64,000 nucleotides of DNA from Streptomyces sp. S.PNR 29 (GTDB lineage Bacteria > Actinomycetota > Actinomycetes > Streptomycetales > Streptomycetaceae): assembly GCF_030386795.1 (NCBI RefSeq), contig NZ_JANUQM010000003.1:620001-684000 (forward strand). Direction: 5' to 3'. Below are positions 37,396-45,488 of this stretch, piece by piece; the first letter of the stretch is position 1, and each line of letters opens with the position of its first letter. The notes below the pieces were generated by a model. The model ran no database searches. It saw only the letters and a program-made list of their open reading frames with translations, and was not told the DNA's origin. The translations under genes were made by a program, and so were the position numbers.

Positions 37396-37899
37396 CTACT
37401 CGGCGAGTTCCTCCAGCAACCGGGCCGTGGACAGCCCCGCCCGCAGATACTCGACGAACAGCTCATTGTGCAGCGCCCACGGCGAGCGACGGGCCCGGAT
37501 CAGCCGTATGGCCTCCTCGGCGGTGCTCCCCTGCCGGACGAGCGCGTGGGCGATGACGAGGCCGGAACGGTTGTACCCGTGGTAACAGCGGACGAGGACC
37601 CTGCGGCCCGCGCTCAGCGCCTCGCACACGGCCTCCGCCAGCCGCATCACGCCCGCCAGCTGCGTCCCGTCCAGCGGCCCGTCGGGAATCGGCCACACAT
37701 GGTGCTCCACGCCGGGCTCGGGTCCGTGTCCGGGCAGGCGCAGCAGGGTCTGCACAAGATCGAACTCGTCCCGCACGACGGCGAACTCCAGTTGCCCGGA
37801 GTGCGCCTGGAACTCGTGCCCGCCCATCCACAGACCGGGCACGATCTCGTTCCACGGGCTGTCCGGAGCGGGGACATCGGGTTGCCTCCTGCGGGTACG
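37396..37899 (-). CDS. Dual-specificity / tyrosine phosphatase family protein
   Basis: This 167-residue cytosolic phosphatase has the signature VRCYHGYNRSGLVI. The catalytic Cys and Arg follow the CX5R pattern, but the residue before the Cys is Arg rather than the usual His. WNEIVPGLWMGG near residue 16 and a TLLRLPGHGP segment fit the dual-specificity fold. I place the start at the TTG at 37899, because it sits 6 bp after GGGGAGG. A TTG at 37929 is in frame but its ribosome-binding site abuts it. The gene is divergent from the NERD protein gene; targets are unknown. Confidence 0.83.
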   Translation of the reverse strand, partial: RTRRRQPDVPAPDSPWNEIVPGLWMGGHEFQAHSGQLEFAVVRDEFDLVQTLLRLPGHGPEPGVEHHVWPIPDGPLDGTQLAGVMRLAEAVCEALSAGRRVLVRCYHGYNRSGLVIAHALVRQGSTAEEAIRLIRARRSPWALHNELFVEYLRAGLSTARLLEELAE

Positions 37900-38002
37900 C
37901 AACGGCGCCTCCCCACCAATTGCTCCCAACTCCTCTCAAAGGTAGCCGGGTTCTTGCCCCTGGAGCACCCCGCCTGTTCCCATGGTCATGGGGTGATGGT
38001 GC

Positions 38003-38806
38003 ATGAGTGGATTGCGCGTCATACCGACCTGGCGGCACGGCCGGGAACGGCTGTACGTCTGCCTCACGGACGGCAGGAACATCGCCTGGTACGACCGGGA
38101 GTCGGCCCGGGTCAACCTGCTCAGTGAGGGCCACAGAGACGACGTCCTGGAGGCCCTGGGGCCCTTCATCACCGGTTCGGTGACGGTGGGGCCGCCCCCC
38201 GTCCCGACCCCCGCCGAACTCGCCCGGCTGAGTCTGCACCCGGACGACGACCTGGCCCCCAACCGCCCCGGCGAGGCCCTGCTCATCGCCCTCGACCGCG
38301 ACCCCGGCCCCACCCGGCGCCTCCGCCCCGACCCGCGCCGCCGGGCGCTGGCGGCGGAGCAGACGGTGGGGGAGGCCCTGGACCGCCTGGACGGCGCGGG
38401 CTGGCACGCCCTGCACTCCGTCCCGCTTCCCGGCGGCGACCGCATCCACCACCTGGTGATCGGCCCCGGAGGACTGTTCGCCGTCCACACCCTGTACGCC
38501 CGCAAGCAGCGGGTGCGGGTCGCCGACCCCCAGGTCACCCTGGGCCGCCGCGACCCCGACCCCCTCCTGCGCCGCGTCCGCGCAGACGCCGACCGCGCCT
38601 CCTACGCCCTGACGGCCGAGGTGCGCCCGGTGCTGGCCCTGGTCGGCCCGGCCGACGTGTCGGCCCCCGTGCCGGCACCCGACGTCCGCGTCCTGACGGA
38701 CACCGAGCTGACGGACCTGGCACGGCTCGGGGGCATCCTGAAACCGGCGGACGTGGAGGCACTGCACGCGATGGCCAGGGACCGGAACACGTGGATGCGG
38801 GTCTGA
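38003..38806 (+). CDS. NERD-domain (nuclease-related) protein
   Basis: This 267-residue soluble protein has a C-terminal nuclease-related domain. ALAAEQTVGEALDRLDGAGWHALHSVPLPGGDRIHHLVIGPGGLFAVHTL (near residues 115-165) follows the E...D...G(L/V)F(A/V)V-(x)-T pattern of NERD. The last core residue, usually Lys in the E-x-K motif, reads as HTLYARKQR, so activity is uncertain. The N-terminal 100 residues (RVIPTWRHGRERLYVCLTDGRNIAWYD) form a separate domain that I do not recognise. The ATG follows GGGGTGAT. The biological role is unknown. Confidence 0.82.
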   Translation: MSGLRVIPTWRHGRERLYVCLTDGRNIAWYDRESARVNLLSEGHRDDVLEALGPFITGSVTVGPPPVPTPAELARLSLHPDDDLAPNRPGEALLIALDRDPGPTRRLRPDPRRRALAAEQTVGEALDRLDGAGWHALHSVPLPGGDRIHHLVIGPGGLFAVHTLYARKQRVRVADPQVTLGRRDPDPLLRRVRADADRASYALTAEVRPVLALVGPADVSAPVPAPDVRVLTDTELTDLARLGGILKPADVEALHAMARDRNTWMRV

Positions 38807-39129
38807 CGGCTGGGCCGGGGTGACGCCTGCTGCACGCTCGGGCGTCGATCGCGCCGCGGTTGATCACGGCCGGTGACATGGGTGGCCGGCGACGTGGGTC
38901 GGCGGCCTCGACCCGTCGGTGATCACTCGGGCTCGCGCACACGGCCGGATCCGGACTCCTTCCGGGGGCGGCAGCCTTGGCTGCGCTGACGAGAACGGCA
39001 CGGGGCGTCCGGGGTGCGGCTCGGGGCGGGGCGGGGCGTGTGGCGGTGCGGCTCGGGGCGGTGGGGGGGCGTCCGGGGGTGCGGCTTGGAGCGGCGCGGG
39101 GCTTCGTTGCGGTGCCTGGAGTGGTGTGC

Positions 39130-39222
39130 GTCTTCGGCGGTGGCGTCCTGAAGGGTGCGCGTCTTCGGCGGTGGCGTCCAGAAGGGTGCGCGTCTTCGGC
39201 GGTGGCCGTCCGGAAGGGTGTT
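39130..39222. repeat. 31-bp tandem repeat, three copies
   Basis: Units begin at 39130, 39161 and 39192, each opening with GTCTTCGGCGGTGGC. The third copy has a one-base insertion. A 31-bp period is not a multiple of three, which argues against coding. Confidence 0.75.
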
Positions 39223-39307
39223 GCGGCTCGGGGCGGCGGTGGCGCCCTGGGGCGGGGTGAGGCCTTGGCGGCGACGCCCTGAAGGATGCGTGACCCCGGC
39301 GGCGCCG

Positions 39308-39371
39308 CCCAGAGCGGCTGCTCGGTGTCCGCTGCAGCGCCCAGAGCGGCTGCTCGGCGTCCGCTGCGCCG
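39308..39371. repeat. 32-bp direct repeat, two copies
   Basis: Two tandem copies begin at 39308 and 39340, each opening with CCCAGAGCGGCTGCTCGG and separated by a period of 32 bp, with about two differences. They lie just beyond the 31-bp repeat. Confidence 0.65.
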
Positions 39372-39527
39372 CCCGGAACGGCGTGCAGCCTCGGCGGCGC
39401 CGTGCCGGACGTCGGCCCCGTGCTGGTCGGCGGACGGCGCGGCCACGGCGGGGCCAACCGCCTGAACCCGGTCGGGGAGGGCGCTGAGGGCCCGGGGCCC
39501 GAGGCCCTGCCGCCTCGCTGCTGCCCC

Positions 39528-40409
39528 TCACGGCAGCGGGGCGGCACGGTCCACGTCGAGCAGCGGCGCCAGCAGATCGCCGTAGTCCTGCAGGCGCGGG
39601 GCGAGGTCGGGGGCGAGGAACGCCAGCTGCCCGGGGGAGCCGCAGTCCTCGACCTCCTTCCACGTCACCGGCGCCGACACGGCAGGCTCGGGCCGGGCCC
39701 GCAGGGTGTAGGGCGTCGCCGTGGTCTTCCGCGCGGCGTTCTGGCTCCAGTCGACGAACACCTTCCCGGGCCTCAGGCTCCGCGTCATCCGGTGCAGCAC
39801 GAGCCGCGGCATGGCCCGCTCCGCCTCCACGGCGAGCCCCTTCGCGTACTCCGACACCTGCTCGGACGACGCCCCCCGCACCGCCGCCAGCAGATGCAGC
39901 CCCTTGGACCCGGAGGTCTTGGCGTACGCCTCGATCCCGTCCGCCGAGAGCCGCTCCCGCAGCCAGAGGGCGACCTCACAGCACTGCACGACACTGGCGG
40001 GCGGCCCCGGGTCGAGGTCGAAGACGAGCCGGTCGGCCTCGCCCGGTGTGTCGACCAGCCACTGGTGCGTGTGGAACTCGGCGACGAGGTTCGCCGCCCA
40101 CATCAGGCTGGCCAGATCCTGCACCAGCACCATCCGCGCCGGCCCCTCCGACCGGGGCACCTCGGCGGTGGTGACCCAGTCGGGCGTACCGGGAGGCACG
40201 TTCTTGGTGAAGAACACCTGCCCGTCGTACCCGTCCGGATACCGCAGGAAGGACACGGACCGACCGTGCAGATGCGGAAGCAGTACGTCGGCGATGGTCG
40301 CGTAGTAGTGCAGCATCTCTCCCTTGGTGAACCCGGTCGCGGGATACAGCACCTTCTCCAGATTGCTGAGCGCGACTCTTCGCCCCTCCACCTCTGTGAT
40401 CGGCGCCAT
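39528..40409 (-). CDS. ligD: Non-homologous end-joining polymerase (LigD polymerase domain)
   Basis: This 293-residue archaeo-eukaryotic primase-type polymerase is a stand-alone version of the LigD polymerase domain. In bacterial end joining it adds nucleotides to broken DNA ends held by Ku. Seen are NLEKVLYPATGFTKGEMLHYYATIA, RYPDGYDGQVFFTKNVPPG (phosphate-binding), LVFDLDPGPP (catalytic Asp pair), YAKTSGSKGLHLLAAV and KVFVDWSQNAARKTTATPYTLRA. No ligase or nuclease domain follows, so a separate ATP-dependent ligase is needed. It diverges from ku across a 66-bp shared promoter region, a clear functional pairing. Confidence 0.95.
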   Translation of the reverse strand: MAPITEVEGRRVALSNLEKVLYPATGFTKGEMLHYYATIADVLLPHLHGRSVSFLRYPDGYDGQVFFTKNVPPGTPDWVTTAEVPRSEGPARMVLVQDLASLMWAANLVAEFHTHQWLVDTPGEADRLVFDLDPGPPASVVQCCEVALWLRERLSADGIEAYAKTSGSKGLHLLAAVRGASSEQVSEYAKGLAVEAERAMPRLVLHRMTRSLRPGKVFVDWSQNAARKTTATPYTLRARPEPAVSAPVTWKEVEDCGSPGQLAFLAPDLAPRLQDYGDLLAPLLDVDRAAPLP

Positions 40410-40475
40410 ACGATGAGAATCTCACGAAAATTGGAGAAAACGCTCGAACCGGATCCAGTGGAAAGGGTGCTGCAC

Positions 40476-41531
40476 GTGAGATCCATCTGGAACGGCGCCA
40501 TCTCGTTCGGCCTGGTCAGCATCCCGATCAAGCTGGTGAACGCCACCGAGAGCCACTCGATCGCCTTCCGCCAGATCCATACGGAGGACGGCGGCCGCAT
40601 CCGCTACCGCAAGGTCTGCGAACTGGAGGAACGCGAGGTCACCCAGGCGGAGATCGGCAAGGGCTACGAGGACGCGGACGGCACGATCATCCCCATCACC
40701 GACGAGGACCTGTCCCACCTGCCCATCCCCACGGCCAAGACGATCGAGATCGTGGCGTTCGTCCCGGGGGACCGGATCGACCCGCTCCAGATGGACGCGG
40801 CGTACTACCTCGCGGCCGGCGGGGCACCGGCGGCCAAGCCGTACACCCTGCTGCGGGAAGCCCTCAAGCGCAGCCAGAAGGTCGCGATCGCCAAGTTCGC
40901 GCTGAGGGGGAGGGAACGCCTCGGCATGCTCCGCGTGGTCGGCGACGCCATCGCCATGCACGGGCTCCTGTGGCCGGACGAGGTCCGCGCACCCGAGGGC
41001 GTCGCCCCGGACGCCAACGTCACCGTCCGCGACAAGGAACTGGACCTCGCCGACGCCCTGATGGACACCCTCGGCGAGATCGACCTCGACGACCTCCACG
41101 ACGAGTACCGCGAGGCCCTGGAGGAGGTCATCGCGGCGAAGGCCTCCGGCGAGGCCCTGCCGGAAGCCCCCGAACCGGTGGCGGGCGGCAAGGTCCTCGA
41201 CCTGATGGCGGCGCTGGAGAACAGCGTGCGGGCGGCGAAGGAGTCGCGAGGCGAGGAACCGGCGGAGGAGGCCGAGGTCCAGCGCATGCCGCAACGGAAG
41301 ACGACTCGCGCGACCCCCAAGGAGACGGCCGGGAAGAAGTCGACCTCCACGGCGAAGAAGACCGCGGCCAAGAAGGCGACGACGGCGGCGAAGAAGTCGA
41401 CAGCCAAGTCCCCAGCCAAATCCACGGCCAAATCCACGGCCAAGTCGACGGCGAAGTCGGCCCAGGACGCGAAGAAGACACCGGCGAAGAAGACGGCGAA
41501 GAAGACGACGCCCCGCAAGCGCAGCGCCTGA
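40476..41531 (+). CDS. ku: Ku protein, non-homologous end joining
   Basis: This 351-residue DNA-end-binding protein forms a ring-shaped homodimer on double-strand breaks and recruits LigD. The Ku core spans residues 1-260 (SIWNGAISFGLVSIPIKLVNATE at the start; CELEEREVTQAEIGKGYE; EVDLDDLH-type helix). The C-terminal 85 residues are a low-complexity Lys/Ala/Thr/Ser tail with repeated KSTAKSTAKS and KKTAKK units that probably bind DNA. This tail is longer than in the minimal Ku. The start is the GTG at 40476, after GGAAAGGG. It is divergent from the polymerase gene. Confidence 0.96.
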   Translation: MRSIWNGAISFGLVSIPIKLVNATESHSIAFRQIHTEDGGRIRYRKVCELEEREVTQAEIGKGYEDADGTIIPITDEDLSHLPIPTAKTIEIVAFVPGDRIDPLQMDAAYYLAAGGAPAAKPYTLLREALKRSQKVAIAKFALRGRERLGMLRVVGDAIAMHGLLWPDEVRAPEGVAPDANVTVRDKELDLADALMDTLGEIDLDDLHDEYREALEEVIAAKASGEALPEAPEPVAGGKVLDLMAALENSVRAAKESRGEEPAEEAEVQRMPQRKTTRATPKETAGKKSTSTAKKTAAKKATTAAKKSTAKSPAKSTAKSTAKSTAKSAQDAKKTPAKKTAKKTTPRKRSA

Positions 41532-41575
41532 CCGGCCTCAGCGTCTGACCGGCCTCAGCGTCTGACCGCCGTCAG
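41529..41575. repeat. 17-bp tandem repeat after ku
   Basis: The unit TGACCGGCCTCAGCGTC occurs at 41529 and 41546, with a third, partial copy from 41563. The first copy overlaps the ku stop codon. It may be a transcription end region; no clear hairpin is seen. Confidence 0.6.
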
Positions 41576-41709
41576 TGCGGGCCGCGCACGTCCCTCGCCG
41601 CACAGCAAATCCACTGACGTGTAAGGATGATGTGCATACGATCAGACTCTCCGGTCACATTCTTCACAGGCTCACAGGGGCGAGCCTGACTCAGGTGGGG
41701 GATCACACG

Positions 41710-43539
41710 ATGCATCAGGGTTCTGCCAGGCCGCGCCGCCATGGCCGGCGGCACCGCGCCGCCGTCCTTGCCGTCGCCACGCTGGGCGCCGCGGGCTTAG
41801 GCCTGGTCGGCATTCCGTCCGCGGTGGCCGCCGGCAGCGCGGCGTCGGCCGCGGGGGAGGCGTGCACGCCGACGGCGGGCTTCGAGAGCTGCCGGCTCTT
41901 CGACCCGACGAAGACCGTACAGCGGTTCACCGTTCCGTCGGGCGTGACCAAGCTCGACGTACGGGCATGGGGGCAGGGCGGCGCCGGCCACGCCAAGGCC
42001 TTCGGGGGCGCGGGGGCCTATGCCGCCGGAGTACTGGAGGTCACCCCCGGCGAGACGCTGTCCCTGGCGGTCGCCGGACAGGGCTTCGGCGACGCGCTCG
42101 GCGGTGCCGCGGGCGGCGGTGCCGCCACGGCGGGCGGCAACAGCAGCGGCATCCGCACCAGCACCGGCGAGGCGCTCCTCGTCGCCGCCGGCGGTGGCGG
42201 CGTGGGCGGTGACACGTCCGTCACCAGCCAGGCGGGCGCCGGCGGCGCCCGGAACGGCCAGGACGCCTCCGACACGGGCCGCGGCGGCAAGGGCGCGACC
42301 GGTGGCACCGGCGGTGCCGGCACCGGCACCGGCAAGGCGGGCGCCGACCACTCCAAGGGCGGCGGTGGCGGCGCCGGCGGTACCGGCCGCTACGGCGGTG
42401 GCGGCGGCGGTGCCGGCTATGCGGGCGGCGGCGGGGGCACCGGCGCGGACGCCTCCGACGCCAAGGGAGCCACCGGCAGCGGCGCCGGCGGCAGCAGCTA
42501 CGCCCACCCGGGCCGGGTGACCGACGCCCGTCTCGTGGGCGGCAGCGGGCGCCTGGCGCCCGAGAGGACCGACCCGTTCTGGTCCGGAGCCGACGCCACG
42601 GTCCCCTCCGGCGTGGCCGAGGGCGGTGTCCACGCCGCTGGCGGCAACGGCCGCATCGTGCTTCAGTGGGGCACTCCGGCGGTCGCGGACCTGAGCCAGG
42701 TGTCGGGTGCCGACCAGACCGTCGAGCCGCACGGCGCGTTCGAGCCGGTCGCCGTGGCGGTCCGCGACAAGGACGGCAACCCGCTGAAGGACATCAGCGT
42801 GACCTTCACGATCGACGACCCGGACAAGCTCGGCGTGACCTTCGACGAGCCCGGCCACGAGCGGCAGGTCGCCGTCGCGACCGACGCCCGGGGCCGCGCC
42901 GAGTCGCCGTACATCCTCGCCACCGGCACCGAGGGCGAGTTCACCGTCCGGGCGACCGTAGAGGGCGCGTCGACGGTCTTCACCGCGCGGGTGAAGAAGC
43001 TCGGGTACGACGTCACCGCCGCCGAGGGCGACGGGCAGCAGGCCCGGAAGGGCGAGTCCTTCGCCGACGCGCTCCAGGTCCTGGTGACCGAGTCGGGTGA
43101 GCCGGTCGCCGACGCGGAGGTGGAGTTCCGCGTCGAGGACGACGACAAGGACGCCCCCCGCTTCGACGGCGAGGACCGGATCGTCCACGTGACGACCGAC
43201 GGCGACGGCAAGGCCACGGCACCGACGCTCGTCGCCGGACAGGCGAAGGGCACGTACACCGTCGTGGCGGCCTCCGCGGGCGTCGAGGCCACCTTCACGG
43301 TCGAGGTCGTCACCGCCAAGACCTCACCCTCGCCCTCACCTTCGGCGACACCGAGCTCGGGCACCGGCGCCACCAGCGACGACTCCGGCACCTCCACGAA
43401 CGGCGGAGCCCTGGCCGCCACCGGCGTGGGCGGCAGCCTCGGCGCCCTGCTGGCGGCGGCCGCCGCCATGGCCGCGCTGGGAATCGGAGCGATCCGGTTC
43501 GCCCCGAGGCTGCGGTCGGCCTTCCGGTCGCACGACTGA
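41710..43539 (+). CDS. Glycine-rich surface protein with Ig-like domains and LAXTG sorting signal
   Basis: This 609-residue exported protein has a signal peptide (RRHRAAVLAVATLGAAGLGLVGIPSAVA, about residues 12-40). A 70-residue strand-rich segment is followed by about 180 residues of Gly/Ala-rich sequence (GGGGGAGGTGRYGGGGGG-type). Two Ig-like domains of the invasin/intimin type (VAVAVRDKDGNPLKDISVTFTI; DALQVLVTESGEPVADAEVEFRV) precede a Ser/Thr/Pro stretch. The C-terminus reads LAATG, then a hydrophobic span and RLRSAFRSHD. LAXTG with this tail is the class E sortase signal known in Streptomyces, so the protein is probably covalently wall-linked. No sortase gene is nearby. The ATG at 41710 follows GGTGGGGG. 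Confidence 0.85.
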   Translation: MHQGSARPRRHGRRHRAAVLAVATLGAAGLGLVGIPSAVAAGSAASAAGEACTPTAGFESCRLFDPTKTVQRFTVPSGVTKLDVRAWGQGGAGHAKAFGGAGAYAAGVLEVTPGETLSLAVAGQGFGDALGGAAGGGAATAGGNSSGIRTSTGEALLVAAGGGGVGGDTSVTSQAGAGGARNGQDASDTGRGGKGATGGTGGAGTGTGKAGADHSKGGGGGAGGTGRYGGGGGGAGYAGGGGGTGADASDAKGATGSGAGGSSYAHPGRVTDARLVGGSGRLAPERTDPFWSGADATVPSGVAEGGVHAAGGNGRIVLQWGTPAVADLSQVSGADQTVEPHGAFEPVAVAVRDKDGNPLKDISVTFTIDDPDKLGVTFDEPGHERQVAVATDARGRAESPYILATGTEGEFTVRATVEGASTVFTARVKKLGYDVTAAEGDGQQARKGESFADALQVLVTESGEPVADAEVEFRVEDDDKDAPRFDGEDRIVHVTTDGDGKATAPTLVAGQAKGTYTVVAASAGVEATFTVEVVTAKTSPSPSPSATPSSGTGATSDDSGTSTNGGALAATGVGGSLGALLAAAAAMAALGIGAIRFAPRLRSAFRSHD

Positions 43540-43587
43540 CGGACCTGCGGGACACGGGTGGTGTGGCTCCGGCCGCACCACCCTTGC

Positions 43588-43690
43588 GCGCGTCCGCCGC
43601 ACAGCACGGTGAGGTCCTCCGGGGCGATGTGAGGATCGTGACGCGGCCGGGCGCGACGAGGGCGGTGGCGCTGAGCACGGCGTCGATGGT
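43588..43690 (-). pseudogene. 3' fragment of a PIN-domain (VapC-type) toxin gene, frameshifted
   Basis: Read on the minus strand, the fragment gives IDAVLSATALVAPGRVTILTS in one frame and, after a one-base shift, PEDLTVLCGGR in the next. Joined, these match the C-terminus of the intact toxin 2 kb away (IDAMLSATALTAPGPVTVLTS, then DPEDLAALCGTR). The 5' two thirds, with the first catalytic Asp, are absent. It is a decayed paralogue and cannot make an active toxin. Confidence 0.75.
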
Positions 43691-43730
43691 CGTCCGACGC
43701 TGAGAGACGCCGCTGCTCGGCCCCGGTCGC

Positions 43731-43925
43731 TTACTCGACGGCCCGCGGAAGCCGCACCGCGAACGTCGTCGACCCCGGCGCGCTCCGCAGGCTCACGCTC
43801 CCACCGTGTGCCTGGGCCACCGCGGCGACGATCGACAGGCCGAGGCCCGCGCCACCTCCCACGTCCTTCGTGTGGCGGTCGGCACGGGTGAACGGTTCGA
43901 AGACGCCTGGCCGGATGCCCTCGGG
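43731..43925 (-). pseudogene. 3' remnant of a sensor histidine kinase gene
   Basis: Only the C-terminal 64 codons remain. They read PEGIRPGVFEPFTRADRHTK, then a Gly-rich GAGLGLSIVAAVAQAHGG (the G2 box) and SAPGSTTFAVRLP, the end of an HATPase domain. Upstream of 43925 the frame continues into unrelated sequence. The N-box, H-box and membrane parts are missing, so it is non-functional. It ends opposite the remnants of a ferric-reductase-like and an FMN-binding gene, suggesting one deletion removed the 5' ends of these divergent genes. Confidence 0.75.
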
Positions 43926-43946
43926 GACGCGGGATGTACCTGGGGG

Positions 43947-44039
43947 GGCTCGGCCCTGGTGCTGTGGTTCCGCATCCTCACCCCGGTCCGGCTGAACCTG
44001 CGGCACCGGCTGCGCGTCGAGTCCGTGCACAAGGATGGG
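43947..44039 (+). pseudogene. Internal fragment of a ferric/ferredoxin-reductase-like gene
   Basis: About 30 codons give LVLWFRILTPVRLNLRHRLRV, which resembles the junction between the last membrane helix and the FAD-binding domain of ferric-reductase-type membrane flavoproteins (xRLLxPLxxxLRHRLRVxxV). Such genes commonly sit beside FMN-binding protein genes in Streptomyces. The rest of the gene is absent. The identification rests on a short match. Confidence 0.4.
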
Positions 44040-44045
44040 GCGACC

Positions 44046-44327
44046 ACGGGTACGAGGACCGTCACCGGCGACTCGGTCCAGACCCGCTGGGGCCCCGTCC
44101 AGGTGCGGATCACCGTCGAGGACGGCAAGCTCACCGATGTGACCGCCGTCGTCCACCCCACGGAGAACCCGCGGGACCAGCAGATCGACAGCTACGCGGT
44201 TCCCCGGCTGAGGGCCGAGGCCCTTCAGGTGCAGAGCGCCGACATCGACACGGTCTCCGGCGCGACCTGTACGAGTGAGGGCTACCGCCGGTCACTCCAG
44301 TCCGCCCTGGACGCGTCGGGCGGCTGA
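44046..44327 (+). pseudogene. 3' remnant of an FMN-binding-domain protein gene
   Basis: The last 93 codons form a nearly complete FMN-binding domain: TGDSVQTRWGPVQVRITVED, then DVTAVVHPTENPRDQQIDSYAVPRLRAEAL, then the flavin-attachment-type DTVSGATCTSEGYRRSLQSAL. The S(G)AT motif whose Thr receives covalent FMN is intact, but the signal peptide and linker are gone, so it is no longer exported. It is in frame with the short reductase fragment upstream, as if an internal deletion fused them. Confidence 0.75.
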
Positions 44328-44482
44328 ACACACCGGCGTCGCCCGTGCGGCCGGAGTCGTCGGGGCCGCGCGTACCCGTGCACGACGGCGGGGGACCGCA
44401 CGGAGGCCGACACCGACGCCGGACTGGCCCTGCGCGCGCCGGCCACACCCTCGGCCGGGCTCGCCGCGGCCTGGAGGGCTGC

Positions 44483-44866
44483 TCAGGGGAGAACGGTGCC
44501 GAAGGGGTTGTCGATGGCGTACCGCCAACGGCCGTCCGAACCCCGCCGGGCGACGTCGGTGGCAGTGCCTTCGACGTGCACCGCCTGTCCTTCCCGGTCG
44601 GTCCCCTCGATGACCCAGTCGACTATCAGCAGCGCCAGGTCTCCGTTGCGGTACACGTGCCGCGGACGGACCGAGATGGGGACTCCGAGCTTCTGGAGGC
44701 GGCCGTTGGCGGCGTGCAGATCCGGGCCGGTCGCCGGCGTTCCCGGCTGCGGGACCAGCACCGCCGAGTCCTCGTAGACCTGCGCCAGCGCGGCGGCGTC
44801 GCCGCTGTTGAACCGCTCGGCGAACACCGCGGGCACCTCTTCGGGCCGATCGGCCAGTTCTCGCAT
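44483..44866 (-). CDS. SnoaL/NTF2-like (DUF4440) protein
   Basis: This 127-residue soluble protein of the NTF2-like fold matches small SgcJ/EcaC or YybH-type members. The helix VPAVFAERFNSGDAAALAQVYEDSAVLVPQPG is followed by a four-strand sheet (VRPRHVYRNGDLALLIVDWVIEGTD; HVEGTATDVARRGSDGRWRYAIDNPFG), the usual pattern. These proteins bind small molecules or act as isomerases or hydrolases; no catalytic residues can be assigned. It diverges from an HxlR regulator gene across 63 bp, so it may be that regulator's target. Confidence 0.82.
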   Translation of the reverse strand: MRELADRPEEVPAVFAERFNSGDAAALAQVYEDSAVLVPQPGTPATGPDLHAANGRLQKLGVPISVRPRHVYRNGDLALLIVDWVIEGTDREGQAVHVEGTATDVARRGSDGRWRYAIDNPFGTVLP

Positions 44867-44929
44867 GATCGACAGACGTCCTTCCGCGCCGGGAGAATCG
44901 AATCGCCCGACACGTTAGGAGACGATCTC

Positions 44930-45343
44930 GTGACTCACCGAACGGTTGGTCACCCGGCAGGGCTCCCCGACGACCCGCGCGCGAATGTCACCGAGCCCAC
45001 CCAGGAGTGCCCCGTGGAGATAACGCTGGCCGCCCTGCACGGCCGCTGGACGACGCTGGTGATGCGCGAACTGCTGCGCGGCGACCGCTCCTACAGCGAG
45101 CTGCGCACGGCCCTGCCCATGGTGTCGGACAAGGTTCTGTCCGACCGGTTGGCACAGCTCGGCGAGGCCGGCGTCGTCGACCGCGACCGCCGACCGGGCT
45201 GGCCACCGCGAGTTCGCTACACGCTCACCCCGAGCGGACACCGCCTCGGCCCCGTCCTCCAGGCCCTATGGGACTGGGGGGCGGAGGCCTCGGCACAGAA
45301 CAGCGGGGCTGAGAACAGCCGTGCGACGAGCCCCCTTCGCTGA
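44930..45343 (+). CDS. HxlR-family transcriptional regulator
   Basis: This 137-residue regulator has the HxlR winged helix. ECPVEITLAALHGRWTTLVMRELLRGDRSYSELRTALP (near residues 27-65) includes the conserved N-terminal Cys used for redox or aldehyde sensing in some members. DKVLSDRLAQLGEAGVVDRDRRPGWPPRVRYTLTPSG carries the recognition helix and wing. The GTG at 44930 follows AGGAG. The divergent SnoaL-like gene is the probable target, by position only. Confidence 0.9.
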   Translation: MTHRTVGHPAGLPDDPRANVTEPTQECPVEITLAALHGRWTTLVMRELLRGDRSYSELRTALPMVSDKVLSDRLAQLGEAGVVDRDRRPGWPPRVRYTLTPSGHRLGPVLQALWDWGAEASAQNSGAENSRATSPLR

Positions 45344-45390
45344 CCGGTCGGGCCCGGCCATCTCACTTTGCGGCGATGCCATCTGCACAC

Positions 45391-45459
45391 GGGTCCTTGG
45401 GCACCTCATACAAGGTGCACCGGCAGGATTCAAACCTGCGCACACGGCTCCGGAGGCCG
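45391..45459. repeat. Left copy of the tRNA-Arg direct repeat (candidate att site)
   Basis: This 69-bp segment repeats 46505-46574 with four small differences (including one base missing and TTCAAAC for TTCGAAC). It covers the 3' half of tRNA-Arg, from the anticodon loop to the discriminator, plus 25 bp beyond. Duplication of a tRNA 3' end is the mark of site-specific integration. Confidence 0.8.
45416..45459 (-). pseudogene. Partial tRNA-Arg(CCG), 3' part only
   Basis: The segment holds the anticodon stem-loop 3' part, variable loop, T-arm and acceptor 3' strand of tRNA-Arg. The T-loop is altered (TTTGAA in place of TTCGAA) and one acceptor-stem C is lost. The 5' half is absent. It cannot fold as a tRNA. 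Confidence 0.8.
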
Positions 45460-45488
45460 AACCATTCCCCGTCGTTCTCGCAGGTCAG

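Larger units (their letters stand above)
38807..39527. other. 721-bp repeat-bearing, G-rich intergenic region
   Basis: No convincing gene occurs here on either strand. The long minus-strand reading frames are composed of Pro, Arg, Ala and Thr and simply reflect G-rich DNA and tandem repeats. The plus strand is markedly G-rich from about 38990 to 39300, and two short tandem repeats (31 bp and 32 bp) are listed separately. The polymerase gene on the far side ends at 39528, so its terminator could lie here. Confidence 0.55.

Noticed and set aside
38864..39547. Minus-strand frames in the repeat region before ligD
   Set aside because: Residues are almost only Pro, Arg, Ala and Thr, the repeats are not multiples of three, and no ribosome-binding site or motif is seen.
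42000..42520. PE_PGRS-type protein
   Set aside because: The Gly-rich part resembles PGRS, but there is no PE domain, and the signal peptide, Ig domains and LAXTG signal show a different architecture.
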